Under the pieces are notes generated by a model. The model was not told the origin of the DNA and did no database searches. It was given only the letters and a program-made list of their open reading frames with translations. Shown piece after piece: positions 1 to 5,325 of a DNA stretch of 5,623 bases (position 1 is its first letter; every line of letters starts with the position of its first letter). This DNA comes from Oscillospiraceae bacterium (GTDB lineage: Bacteria > Bacillota > Clostridia > Oscillospirales > Oscillospiraceae): assembly GCA_029009035.1 (NCBI GenBank), contig JAQXJQ010000021.1, forward strand, positions 1 to 5,623, written 5' to 3'. The position numbers and the translations under genes are program-made.

Positions 1-1066
1 CGGCGATGAAGATCATCAGCCGGAGCGTGAAGGCGGCGTTTTCCGGCGCCATGCCGGACAGCCGGGTCACAAGCGGCGTGAGAGCCACGGCGACGGCGGA
101 CATGACCACCAGCACCGCCTCCGAAATGAGGCAGAAGAGCTTGGTATACCGCCGGGCTTCGTCGGGCCGTCCCGCGCCCATGCACTGTCCGGCCACGGTG
201 AGCAGGCCGATGCCGATGGCCTGGCTGGGCATACTGGCCACCAGCTCCAGGGTTGCGGTCATGGCCTGGACCGCCATGGCGGCGGTGCCCAGCATGGACA
301 CGGTGGACTGCACCACCAGCTTGCCCAGCTGAAACATGGAGTTTTCCACGCCGGTGGGAACGCCCACCCGGAGCACCATGCCGATGAGCTTGCGGTTGAC
401 CCGGATGGAACGGTAATTTCGCAGGGAGATGGGCAGCCGGGAGTTGCGCAGCAGAGCCAGCAGCACCACGGCGCTGACCACGCGGGAGACGGTGGTGGCC
501 AGGGCGGCACCCACCACGCCCAGATCAAACACAAAAATGAGGATCGCGTTGCCCGCCACATTCACCCCGTTGGCCACCGCCGCCACCGCCATGGGCGGCG
601 CGGAATTTCCGCCGGCACGGAAGGTGGCCGCCGCCGTCTGCTGCACGGCCACGAAGGGATAGGCAAGGGCGGTGATGAGGAAATACTGCGCCGCCTGATC
701 CATGACAGCCTGCTCCACCGTCCCGAAAATGAGCCCCAGCAGACCCCGGCGGAACGCAAGGCACACCGCCATGATGGCGGCAGACAGGCCCAGACTCACC
801 AGAAAGACCTGGCGGGCGGCGGCGTTGGCGTTGTCCCTGTCCCCGCGCCCCAGAAACTGGGCGCAGACGATCACGCCGCCGGCAGCCAGCGCCGCCAGCA
901 GGTTGAACACCAGCATATTGATGGAGTCCACCAGAGAGACGGCGGAGATGGCGGTCTCGCCCACGGAGGTGACCATCATGGTGTCGGCAATGCCCATCAG
1001 GCCGGAGAGCACCTGCTCCAGCATGAGGGGGATGAGCAATTTGATGATTTGGCGGCGGTCAAACAT
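1..1066 (-). CDS. MATE family efflux transporter, N-terminal 355 residues (3' end beyond window)
   Basis: A cytoplasmic-membrane antiporter of the MATE family (NorM/DinF type), expected to export cationic drugs or metabolites in exchange for Na+ or H+. Translation from the ATG at 1066-1064 runs open to the left edge, so about 355 of the usual ~450 residues are present. The start MFDRRQIIKLLIPLMLEQ is followed by alternating hydrophobic segments, about nine or ten of the usual twelve helices. The first half carries the family signature near residues 20-76 (LSGLMGIADTMMV, then CAQFLGRGD). The second half repeats it at about 290-306 (VAGQCMGAGRPDEARR), which is the internal duplication expected of MATE proteins. 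A weak purine-rich ribosome site (GAGTGG) lies 6 nt before the start, and a strong promoter lies just upstream. It is divergent from the fumarase genes. Substrate cannot be told from sequence. The family call is secure; the missing C-terminus is only a window effect. Confidence 0.93.
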   Translation of the reverse strand, partial: MFDRRQIIKLLIPLMLEQVLSGLMGIADTMMVTSVGETAISAVSLVDSINMLVFNLLAALAAGGVIVCAQFLGRGDRDNANAAARQVFLVSLGLSAAIMAVCLAFRRGLLGLIFGTVEQAVMDQAAQYFLITALAYPFVAVQQTAAATFRAGGNSAPPMAVAAVANGVNVAGNAILIFVFDLGVVGAALATTVSRVVSAVVLLALLRNSRLPISLRNYRSIRVNRKLIGMVLRVGVPTGVENSMFQLGKLVVQSTVSMLGTAAMAVQAMTATLELVASMPSQAIGIGLLTVAGQCMGAGRPDEARRYTKLFCLISEAVLVVMSAVAVALTPLVTRLSGMAPENAAFTLRLMIFIA

Positions 1067-1098
1067 AAAAATCCACTCTCTTTGTGACATTTCGGGTC

Positions 1099-1127
1099 AT
1101 TATAGCACAGCCGCCCCGGTTTGCCAA
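1099..1127 (-). promoter_or_regulatory. Sigma-A-type promoter for the MATE gene
   Basis: Read on the minus strand, a TTGGCA -35 box (1127-1122) is separated by exactly 17 bp from a perfect TATAAT -10 box (1104-1099). The bases TGC directly before the -10 add an extended -10 motif. Predicted transcription starts near 1092, giving a leader of about 25 nt before the ATG at 1066. The match to the housekeeping consensus is strong; activity is inferred. Confidence 0.8.
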
Positions 1128-1147
1128 GAACGGGGATGTCAGCTTTT

Positions 1148-1172
1148 TCCCCCCGAAGGGGGAGGACTTCGG
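1148..1172. promoter_or_regulatory. Inverted repeats between the divergent promoters, possible operator
   Basis: Two overlapping dyads lie in the 60 bp between the back-to-back -35 boxes. TCCCCC (1148-1153) pairs with GGGGGA (1158-1163) across CGAA. CCGAAG (1153-1158) is an inverted copy of CTTCGG (1167-1172) across 8 bp. The second has the size and spacing of a dimeric repressor or activator site and ends 15 bp before the fumarase -35 box. No regulator gene is in the window, so the role is inference. Confidence 0.35.
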
Positions 1173-1187
1173 CGCTTTCACCAACGG

Positions 1188-1216
1188 TTGCAGGGACACG
1201 GCGGGTGTGCTAATAT
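1188..1216 (+). promoter_or_regulatory. Sigma-A-type promoter for the fumarase operon
   Basis: A TTGCAG -35 box (1188-1193) lies 17 bp before a TAATAT -10 box (1211-1216). TGC immediately before the -10 makes it an extended -10 promoter. Transcription is predicted to start at about 1221-1224, leaving a leader of about 50 nt ahead of the ATG at 1275. Spacing and both boxes are good; there is no experimental support in the sequence. Confidence 0.72.
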
Positions 1217-1221
1217 GGAAA

Positions 1222-1252
1222 GCGGAATTTGCGGCAGCCGCACAGGTTCCGC
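1222..1252 (+). promoter_or_regulatory. Stem-loop at the predicted 5' end of the fumarase mRNA
   Basis: GCGGAA (1222-1227) is the exact reverse complement of TTCCGC (1247-1252). Inside it, TGCGG (1230-1234) pairs with CCGCA (1238-1242). The nested hairpin starts almost at the predicted transcription start and ends 9 nt before the ribosome site AAGGAGTG (1261-1268). A 5' stability stem is the simplest reading. It does not match a riboswitch class that I recognise. Confidence 0.4.
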
Positions 1253-1274
1253 AGAACACGAAGGAGTGACCCAT

Positions 1275-2108
1275 ATGCGGGAATTGGATGCCGCCGTCAT
1301 CACCGAAGCGGTGGCGCGGATGTGCATTGAGGCAAATACCAGGCTCCCCCGGGATGTGATGGACACCATCGCCAGAGCCCGGGAGGCGGAGGACTGGCCG
1401 GTGGCCCGGGACATTCTGGACCGGATCATGGAGAACTACTCCATCGGCGGCGACATCCCCATCTGTCAGGACACGGGTATGGCCTGTGTCTTTCTGGAGG
1501 TCGGGCAGGACGTCCACATCGTCGGCAGCCTCACCGACGCCGTCAACGAGGGGGTGCGCCGGGGCTACGGCGAGGGCTACCTGCGCAAATCCGTGGTGCG
1601 CGACCCCCTGGACCGGGTGAACACCGGGGACAACACCCCCGCCATGCTCTACACCGAGCTGGTGAGCGGCGACCGGGTGACCGTCACCGTGGCCCCCAAG
1701 GGCTTCGGCAGTGAAAATATGAGCCGCATCGCCATGCTCAAGCCCTCCGACGGACTGGAAGGCGTGAAGAAGTTCATTCTGGACAGCGTGGAGCAGGCCG
1801 GCCCCAATCCCTGTCCCCCCATCGTGGTGGGCGTGGGCATCGGCGGCACCTTTGACAAGTGCGCCCTGCTGGCCAAAAAGGCCCTGCTGCGGGAGATGGG
1901 CAGCCATCACCCCGACCCGTTCTACGCCGAACTGGAGGAGGAACTGCTGGAGAAGGTCAACGCCCTGGGCATCGGCCCCCAGGGGTTCGGCGGTCGGACC
2001 ACCGCCCTCGCCCTCCACATCGAGACCCTGCCCACCCACATCGCGGGGCTGCCCTGCGCGGTGAATATCAACTGCCATGTGGCCCGTCATGTCACGGAGG
2101 TGCTCTGA
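1275..2108 (+). CDS. Class I fumarate hydratase, alpha subunit (TtdA/FumA N-terminal type)
   Basis: This is the larger subunit of a two-subunit, [4Fe-4S]-dependent hydro-lyase. The family interconverts fumarate and L-malate; some members dehydrate L-tartrate to oxaloacetate. It is cytoplasmic and expected to be oxygen-sensitive. The product is 277 aa, close to the usual ~280. The three cysteines expected to hold the cluster are visible: C64 in IPICQDTGM, C196 in GGTFDKCALLAKKALLR and C267 in AVNINCHVARH. Other family blocks are PKGFGSENMSRIAMLKPSDG (141-160) and GIGPQGFGGRTTALALHIE (232-250). The open frame extends far upstream, but the start at 1275 is chosen because AAGGAGTG lies 6 nt before it and the protein then begins where homologues do. 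The beta subunit gene starts 1 nt after the stop. The subunit assignment is very secure; fumarate versus tartrate specificity is not settled by sequence alone. Confidence 0.95.
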   Translation: MRELDAAVITEAVARMCIEANTRLPRDVMDTIARAREAEDWPVARDILDRIMENYSIGGDIPICQDTGMACVFLEVGQDVHIVGSLTDAVNEGVRRGYGEGYLRKSVVRDPLDRVNTGDNTPAMLYTELVSGDRVTVTVAPKGFGSENMSRIAMLKPSDGLEGVKKFILDSVEQAGPNPCPPIVVGVGIGGTFDKCALLAKKALLREMGSHHPDPFYAELEEELLEKVNALGIGPQGFGGRTTALALHIETLPTHIAGLPCAVNINCHVARHVTEVL

Positions 2109-2109
2109 G

Positions 2110-2673
2110 ATGGCCATTCACATTACCGCTCCCCTCACCCCCGAGGTCGCCCGCACCCTAAAGGCGGGGGACAGCGTGCTCCTCTCCGGTACCGTCTACA
2201 CCGCCCGCGACGCCGCCCATAAGCGGCTTTGCCGGCTGGTGGCGGAGGGAAAGGAGCTGCCCTTCCCCATCAAGGGCGCCGTCATCTACTATGTCGGCCC
2301 CTCTCCCGCCCGTCCCGGCCAGCCCATCGGCTCCGCCGGACCCACCACCAGCTACCGCATGGACGCCTACGCCCCCACCCTGCTGCGTCTGGGCGAGCTG
2401 GGCATGATCGGCAAAGGCAAACGGGGCAGCGAGGTCATCGTCGCCATGAAGGAGACAGGCGCCGTCTACTTCGGCGCCATCGGCGGCGCAGGGGCGCTGC
2501 TGAGCCGGTGCGTCAAGTCCTCCCGGCTCATCTGCTACGAGGATCTGGGCGCGGAGGCCATCCGTGAGCTGGAGGTGGAAAACCTCCCCCTCACCGTGGT
2601 CATCGACGCGGAGGGCACCGACCTCTATGAGACCGGCCGCAGGGCCTATCTGGAGCAACGGGCCAAAAAGTAG
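2110..2673 (+). CDS. Class I fumarate hydratase, beta subunit (TtdB/FumA C-terminal type)
   Basis: This is the smaller subunit of the same hydro-lyase, matching the C-terminal domain of single-chain class I fumarases. The product is 187 aa, a normal length. Recognisable blocks are SGTVYTARDAAHKRL (26-40), the substrate-site region YYVGPSPARPGQPIGSAGPT (60-79) leading into TSYRMD, GKGKRG (101-106), FGAIGGAGALLSRCV (121-135) and VIDAEGTDLYE (164-174). The ATG at 2110 is preferred over upstream in-frame starts. GGAGG lies at 2096-2100 inside the end of the alpha gene, 9 nt before it, and MAIHITAPLT is the typical beginning. The alpha stop (TGA 2106-2108) and this start are 1 nt apart, so translation is probably coupled to give equal amounts. 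No malate dehydrogenase, aspartase or fumarate reductase gene sits beside the pair here. Confidence 0.95.
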   Translation: MAIHITAPLTPEVARTLKAGDSVLLSGTVYTARDAAHKRLCRLVAEGKELPFPIKGAVIYYVGPSPARPGQPIGSAGPTTSYRMDAYAPTLLRLGELGMIGKGKRGSEVIVAMKETGAVYFGAIGGAGALLSRCVKSSRLICYEDLGAEAIRELEVENLPLTVVIDAEGTDLYETGRRAYLEQRAKK

Positions 2674-2727
2674 GCCCAGCGGAACGTAACCCCCGCAGGC
2701 GAAAGATTCCCTTCGCCACGGCTTACA

Positions 2728-2756
2728 GCTTCCCCTTTTTCGGGAGAGGCTTTTTT
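2728..2756 (+). terminator. Likely intrinsic terminator of the fumarase operon
   Basis: GCTTCCCC (2728-2735) pairs with GGGAGAGGC (within 2743-2750) in an 8-position stem with one C-A mismatch and one G-U pair. The loop is TTTTTCG, and TTTTTT (2751-2756) follows directly. It begins 54 nt after the beta-subunit stop. The stem is imperfect, so this is moderately sure. Confidence 0.5.
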
Positions 2757-2777
2757 GGCGCGCCGAGTCGTCGCGCC
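2757..2777. repeat. Short GC hairpin after the terminator
   Basis: GGCGCG (2757-2762) and CGCGCC (2772-2777) are exact reverse complements around a 9-nt loop. The left part, GAGGC then a T-run then GGCGCGCC, resembles GAGGCTTTTGGCGCACC at 2884-2900, suggesting related repeat fragments. Confidence 0.45.
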
Positions 2778-2806
2778 CCACGAAAAAACAACCCCGCAGC
2801 GTTAAG

Positions 2807-2829
2807 AAAATATGCCGGTGGCATATTTT
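2807..2829. repeat. AT-rich 10-bp perfect hairpin
   Basis: AAAATATGCC (2807-2816) and GGCATATTTT (2820-2829) are exact reverse complements with a GGT loop. The stem is followed by one more T on the plus strand, so it could act as a weak second terminator for rightward transcripts. The 8-base sequence CCGCAGCG occurs on both sides (2794-2801 and 2839-2846). Confidence 0.55.
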
Positions 2830-2901
2830 TAGCGTAGGCCGCAGCGGCTATGCCGCGAGGAAAGGGCAGTTCGTCGTCAGAGGGAGGCTTTTGGCGCACC
2901 C

Positions 2902-3026
2902 CTTGGCTCTCCCTCTGGGAGAGCTGTCAGCGTGCGAGGAACGAGCCGCTGACTGAGAGGGCTAATTTGTACCCTCTCCGTCAAAAATCGAAGATTTTTG
3001 ACACCTCTCCCATAGGGAGAGGCAAG
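2902..3026. repeat. 125-bp palindromic element with terminal inverted repeats (MITE-like)
   Basis: The ends are CTTGGCTCTCCC (2902-2913) and GGGAGAGGCAAG (3015-3026), inverted copies matching at 11 of 12 positions. Inside are four consecutive stems: 2906-2913 with 2917-2924 (8 bp); 2926-2932 with 2947-2953 (7 bp, GTCAGCG/CGCTGAC); 2980-2989 with 2993-3002 (10 bp, GAA loop); and 3004-3011 with 3015-3022 (8 bp). No open frame of note fits it. It looks like a small non-autonomous mobile or REP/BIME-like repeat. From memory, similar blocks recur in gut Clostridia genomes, but copy number cannot be checked in this window. No clear target-site duplication is seen. Confidence 0.65.
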
Positions 3027-3028
3027 AC

Positions 3029-3257
3029 TGTCGAAAAAGCCGGATTTACATGCACGAAGTGCAAAAGCCTCGCAGAGTTCCGTCATCCGCAGATGACGGA
3101 ATAAAATGAAATCCGTTTTTTCTGAGGACATGTGCCTCAGAAAAAACACTCCTCAGTTCGCAAGCGTGCGAGCGGAGCGAGTGCGACGAAGCGAACTGCA
3201 TCCCATCGAAGAAATGCTTGCATTTCTGAGAAGCGTGTCGAAGTTTTTCGACACGCT
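3029..3257. repeat. Second hairpin cluster bracketed by a 10-base inverted repeat
   Basis: TGTCGAAAAA (3029-3038) recurs inverted as TTTTTCGACA (3244-3253). Between and including them are six perfect stems: 3051-3055 with 3059-3063 (GAA loop); 3078-3087 with 3092-3101 (10 bp); 3116-3127 with 3135-3146 (12 bp); 3154-3161 with 3191-3198 (8 bp, long GCGAG-rich loop); 3210-3217 with 3220-3227; and 3232-3242 with 3247-3257 (11 bp, GTTT loop). It starts 2 bp after the 125-bp element. It may be one element or several nested insertions. The hairpins are read directly; the boundaries are inference. Confidence 0.5.
3116..3146. repeat. 12-bp hairpin with T-run first and A-run last
   Basis: TTTTTTCTGAGG (3116-3127) and CCTCAGAAAAAA (3135-3146) are perfect reverse complements around a 7-nt loop. 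On both strands the T-run precedes and the A-run follows, the reverse of an intrinsic terminator, so it should not terminate in either direction. Confidence 0.6.
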
Positions 3258-3258
3258 G

Positions 3259-3286
3259 AGCTCCCGGCCGATTGCGGCCGGGAGCT
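3259..3286 (-). terminator. GC-rich 12-bp hairpin after the nucleotidase gene, possible terminator lacking a U-run
   Basis: AGCTCCCGGCCG (3259-3270) and CGGCCGGGAGCT (3275-3286) pair perfectly around a 4-nt loop. The hairpin starts 23 nt past the nucleotidase stop in the direction of transcription. No U-run follows on the minus strand; instead the 11-bp hairpin at 3232-3257 follows after 1 nt. The position fits a transcript end, but the form is not canonical. Confidence 0.45.
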
Positions 3287-3309
3287 TTAAAGGGGCTGAT
3301 ATGGAATTA

Positions 3310-5184
3310 TTAGTCGAAGGGGATCTCCAGCACCTGACCCACATAAATCAGGTTGGGATTCTTAATGGTGTCCTTGTTGACCTCGTAGATGGAGTCCCAC
3401 TTGTAGCCGGAACCCAGCAGACGGGAGGCAATGCCCCACAGGGTGTCACCCCTGACCACGGTGTAGGTGACAACTTCGGGCTCGGGCTCAGGCTCGACTA
3501 CGGGCTCAGTGAGGACAGTGATACGGCCCTGAGGCTCGGCATAACCGGTGACTTTGCCGTTCTCGAAGGACTGGACATAGTTGGCCAGGACCATATAGTC
3601 CTCCATCACATAGTCCAGAACATTGGCTGCACCGGCGAACATGGCATAGCCGTCGCCCAGATCGCGCAGCGTGTAGTTATGGCCGGCCAGGTTGTACTTG
3701 GCGGTCAGATCCAGAGGAACATACTCTCCGGTGGCCTTGTCCAGAACCAAAACATCCTTCACACGGTACTCGCCGGTGGGACCGCCGGTCCAGACACCCT
3801 TCTCGTCCTTCTGGACGGTGGGGGCAATGGAGGTGTCAATGGTGTATTTCAGGCCGGAGACCTGGAGGAAGCCGCCGCACTCAGCGGTGCCGGCGTCACG
3901 GGCACCCCATTCCAGAGCGTCCAGGATCTGCTGACCGGTGACGGTGACGAGGCAGGCCACATTGCCGAAGGTGTGGATCTGCTTGCAGACCTTGTAGGAG
4001 ATCTCGCCGGTGATGGCCTGGTTGCGGATGCCGCCGCCGTTCATGACAGCAAAGTCCACATCCAGACCCATGTTGTCGAACAGGTAGTAAAGAGCGTCAG
4101 CGGCAAAGTCGCCGGTATTGGTCTCCTGCTTGCGGACCAGACGGTTGCCGTCGGCGTCGTAGTTATCCAGGGTGTCGTCGATGGAGCCAATGACCACGCC
4201 CAGCTGCTCGTCAACGGAGGCAACCCAGGCATCCTCAATGGCCTTGACCTCGGCGTCGGGCTCGATGCCTGCCAGATCCTCGGCGGTAAGCAGCTTGGTG
4301 GTGATGGTGCCGTCAGCGGCGATGGTCATCTGGCCCAGCTTGCCCAAATAGGAGCCGGTCTGGGTCAGGATCACGGTGTGACCGTCCTTGTCGGCAACCT
4401 CTTTACCTTCCAGGCCGGAGTGGGAGTGGCCGTCGATGAAGGCGCTCAGGCCGTGGGTGTTGGCGATCACATCTTCGGAGTTCCAGGGATCGGAAGCGGG
4501 GTCATCGCCCAGATGGCCCAGACCGATGACGATGTCGGCCACAGGGGCAACAGCGTCAATAGCCTTCTGCACGGCGGCGTACAGGGCGGAACCGTCGGTG
4601 CCGCCGGCGATGCCGTAGATGTAGTTGCCGGCGTCATCCTGGAAGTACTTGGGGGTGGACTTGGTAAAGGACTCGGGGGTGGTGATGCCCACGAAGGCGA
4701 TCTTCACGCCGTTCACATCAAAGATCTTGTAGGGTTCCAGTACGGGAGCGCCGACCACGCCGTTCTCCCTGTGGTAGAAGTTGCAGGAGAGGTAGTCGAA
4801 CTCGGCATCGGCAATGGCCCGCATGGCACCCTCCATGCCGTAGTCGAACTCGTGGTTGCCCAGGGTGGCGGCGTCATAGCCGGCGGCGTTCATCAGCTTG
4901 GTAATGGTCACGCCCTTGTCCATGGAGCCGTAGGCGGTGCCCTGAACATGGTCGCCGGCGTCCACCAACAGAGCATTGGGCAGGGTGTCCTTATAGGCGG
5001 CCACAAGGGAGTAAGTGATGTCGCTGTCAATGTAGGTGTGGACATCGTTGGTGTAAAGAATGACGATCTCATCCTCGGCGGGAGCGGGAGAGATCAGAAT
5101 GTCGTCCTCAGCGGCAAAGGCGGGGACGGCCAGGCTGAAGACCATAGCGAGGGCCAACAGCAGGGGCAGAAGTTTCTTCTTCAT
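3310..5184 (-). CDS. Secreted 5'-nucleotidase/UshA-type metallophosphoesterase with C-terminal LysM domain
   Basis: Predicted to hydrolyse nucleoside phosphates or related phosphoesters outside the membrane, feeding nucleoside and phosphate uptake. The product is 624 aa. Residues 1-25 are a signal peptide (MKKKLLPLLLALAMVFSLAV, cleavage likely after AFA). Residues ~39-300 form the calcineurin-like metal domain: D47 and H49 in YTNDVH, D76 in DAGDH, N110/H111/D114 in GNHEFD, H224 in GLGHLG, and H253 and H255 in DGHSH. Residues ~325-560 form the 5'-nucleotidase C-terminal substrate domain: TGDFAADALYY, AVMNGGGIRN, VTGQQILDALEWGAR, GGFLQVSGLKYTID, LRDLGDGYAMF. An acidic Pro-Glu linker (EPEPEPE, 564-570) leads to one LysM (572-623: YTVVRGDTLWGIASRLL to NPNLIYVGQVLEI), expected to hold the enzyme on peptidoglycan. 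The last metal ligand is His, where E. coli UshA, as I recall, has Gln. No transmembrane anchor or LPXTG is present. Exact substrate (AMP, UDP-sugar, cyclic nucleotides) is not determinable. Confidence 0.94.
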   Translation of the reverse strand: MKKKLLPLLLALAMVFSLAVPAFAAEDDILISPAPAEDEIVILYTNDVHTYIDSDITYSLVAAYKDTLPNALLVDAGDHVQGTAYGSMDKGVTITKLMNAAGYDAATLGNHEFDYGMEGAMRAIADAEFDYLSCNFYHRENGVVGAPVLEPYKIFDVNGVKIAFVGITTPESFTKSTPKYFQDDAGNYIYGIAGGTDGSALYAAVQKAIDAVAPVADIVIGLGHLGDDPASDPWNSEDVIANTHGLSAFIDGHSHSGLEGKEVADKDGHTVILTQTGSYLGKLGQMTIAADGTITTKLLTAEDLAGIEPDAEVKAIEDAWVASVDEQLGVVIGSIDDTLDNYDADGNRLVRKQETNTGDFAADALYYLFDNMGLDVDFAVMNGGGIRNQAITGEISYKVCKQIHTFGNVACLVTVTGQQILDALEWGARDAGTAECGGFLQVSGLKYTIDTSIAPTVQKDEKGVWTGGPTGEYRVKDVLVLDKATGEYVPLDLTAKYNLAGHNYTLRDLGDGYAMFAGAANVLDYVMEDYMVLANYVQSFENGKVTGYAEPQGRITVLTEPVVEPEPEPEVVTYTVVRGDTLWGIASRLLGSGYKWDSIYEVNKDTIKNPNLIYVGQVLEIPFD

Positions 5185-5188
5185 GTAC

Positions 5189-5197
5189 ATCACCTTT
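5189..5197 (-). promoter_or_regulatory. Ribosome binding site that fixes the nucleotidase start at 5184
   Basis: On the minus strand AAAGGTGAT (5197-5189) contains AGGTGAT, a 7-base match to the anti-Shine-Dalgarno complement. It ends 4 nt before the ATG at 5184. Two earlier in-frame starts, GTG at 5193 and ATG at 5190, lie inside this site and cannot use it. The chosen start also gives a clean MKKK signal-peptide beginning. Confidence 0.75.
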
Positions 5198-5242
5198 CAA
5201 CTCAAAAATGAATCACGGAAGAACCGCGCTTTTGATGCTTTT

Positions 5243-5271
5243 ATCATACCCCAAACCGGCGGTGGCTTCAA
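5243..5271 (-). promoter_or_regulatory. Sigma-A-type promoter of the nucleotidase gene
   Basis: On the minus strand TTGAAG (5271-5266) is followed after 17 bp by TATGAT (5248-5243). Transcription should start near 5236, giving a leader of about 50 nt. The gene therefore seems to be transcribed separately from prfB, whose terminator lies upstream at 5326-5352. Confidence 0.65.
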
Positions 5272-5281
5272 CCAATTCAGA

Positions 5282-5297
5282 GTAAAGTAAAGGTAAA
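5282..5297. repeat. Three GTAAA direct repeats upstream of the nucleotidase promoter
   Basis: GTAAA occurs at 5282-5286, 5287-5291 and 5293-5297 (TTTAC three times on the minus strand). The cluster lies 11-26 bp upstream of the -35 box, where an activator or an A/T-rich UP element would sit. It is not a clear match to a Pho box. The repeat is certain; a function is speculative. Confidence 0.35.
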
Positions 5298-5325
5298 CTT
5301 TTCATAGGATTTTTGGGGATCCGAC

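Larger units (their letters stand above)
2674..3309. other. Gene-free, palindrome-rich intergenic block between convergent genes
   Basis: The 636 bp from the fumarase beta stop to the nucleotidase stop hold no convincing gene. The short open frames there (for example 2850-3104 plus and 2877-3149 minus) run straight through hairpins, lack good ribosome sites and resemble nothing I know. The block contains in order: a small hairpin (GGCGAA 2698-2703 with TTCGCC 2712-2717), a probable terminator, further stems, a 125-bp element with terminal inverted repeats, a second hairpin cluster, and a GC-rich hairpin beside the nucleotidase stop. Lying between two convergent gene ends is typical of tolerated repeat insertions. 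Confidence 0.85.

Noticed and set aside
702..1274. Upstream extension of the fumarase alpha frame to a start at 702
   Set aside because: The extension is antisense to the MATE gene, is not conserved sequence, and passes through the promoter region. The ATG at 1275 has a proper ribosome site and homologue-like N-terminus.
1059..2117. A 352-codon open frame on the minus strand across the fumarase alpha gene
   Set aside because: It is antisense to a well-recognised enzyme, its translation is low-complexity (His/Gly/Val-rich), and it runs through both promoters and the operator candidate.
3116..3146. A bidirectional intrinsic terminator
   Set aside because: The polarity is reversed: on each strand the T-run is before the stem and the A-run after it, so no U-tract follows the hairpin.
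2850..3149. Small open frames of 84 and 90 codons on either strand in the intergenic block
   Set aside because: They are composed of palindromic repeat sequence, lack good ribosome sites and have no recognisable features.
2674..3309. CRISPR array
   Set aside because: The palindromes differ in sequence and length, and there is no regularly spaced direct repeat with unique spacers and no cas gene.
2674..3309. Small regulatory RNA gene or riboswitch in the intergenic block
   Set aside because: Many stems are present, but no class that I recognise, no convincing dedicated promoter, and no proper terminator arrangement for an independent RNA were found. It is kept as repeats instead.
3106..5211. 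A 701-codon open frame on the plus strand, fully overlapping the nucleotidase gene
   Set aside because: Its translation is a Gly/Val/His-rich string with no known motif and is the antisense reading of a clearly real protein. GC-rich codon bias keeps this frame free of stops. Its start lies in a hairpin and has no ribosome site.
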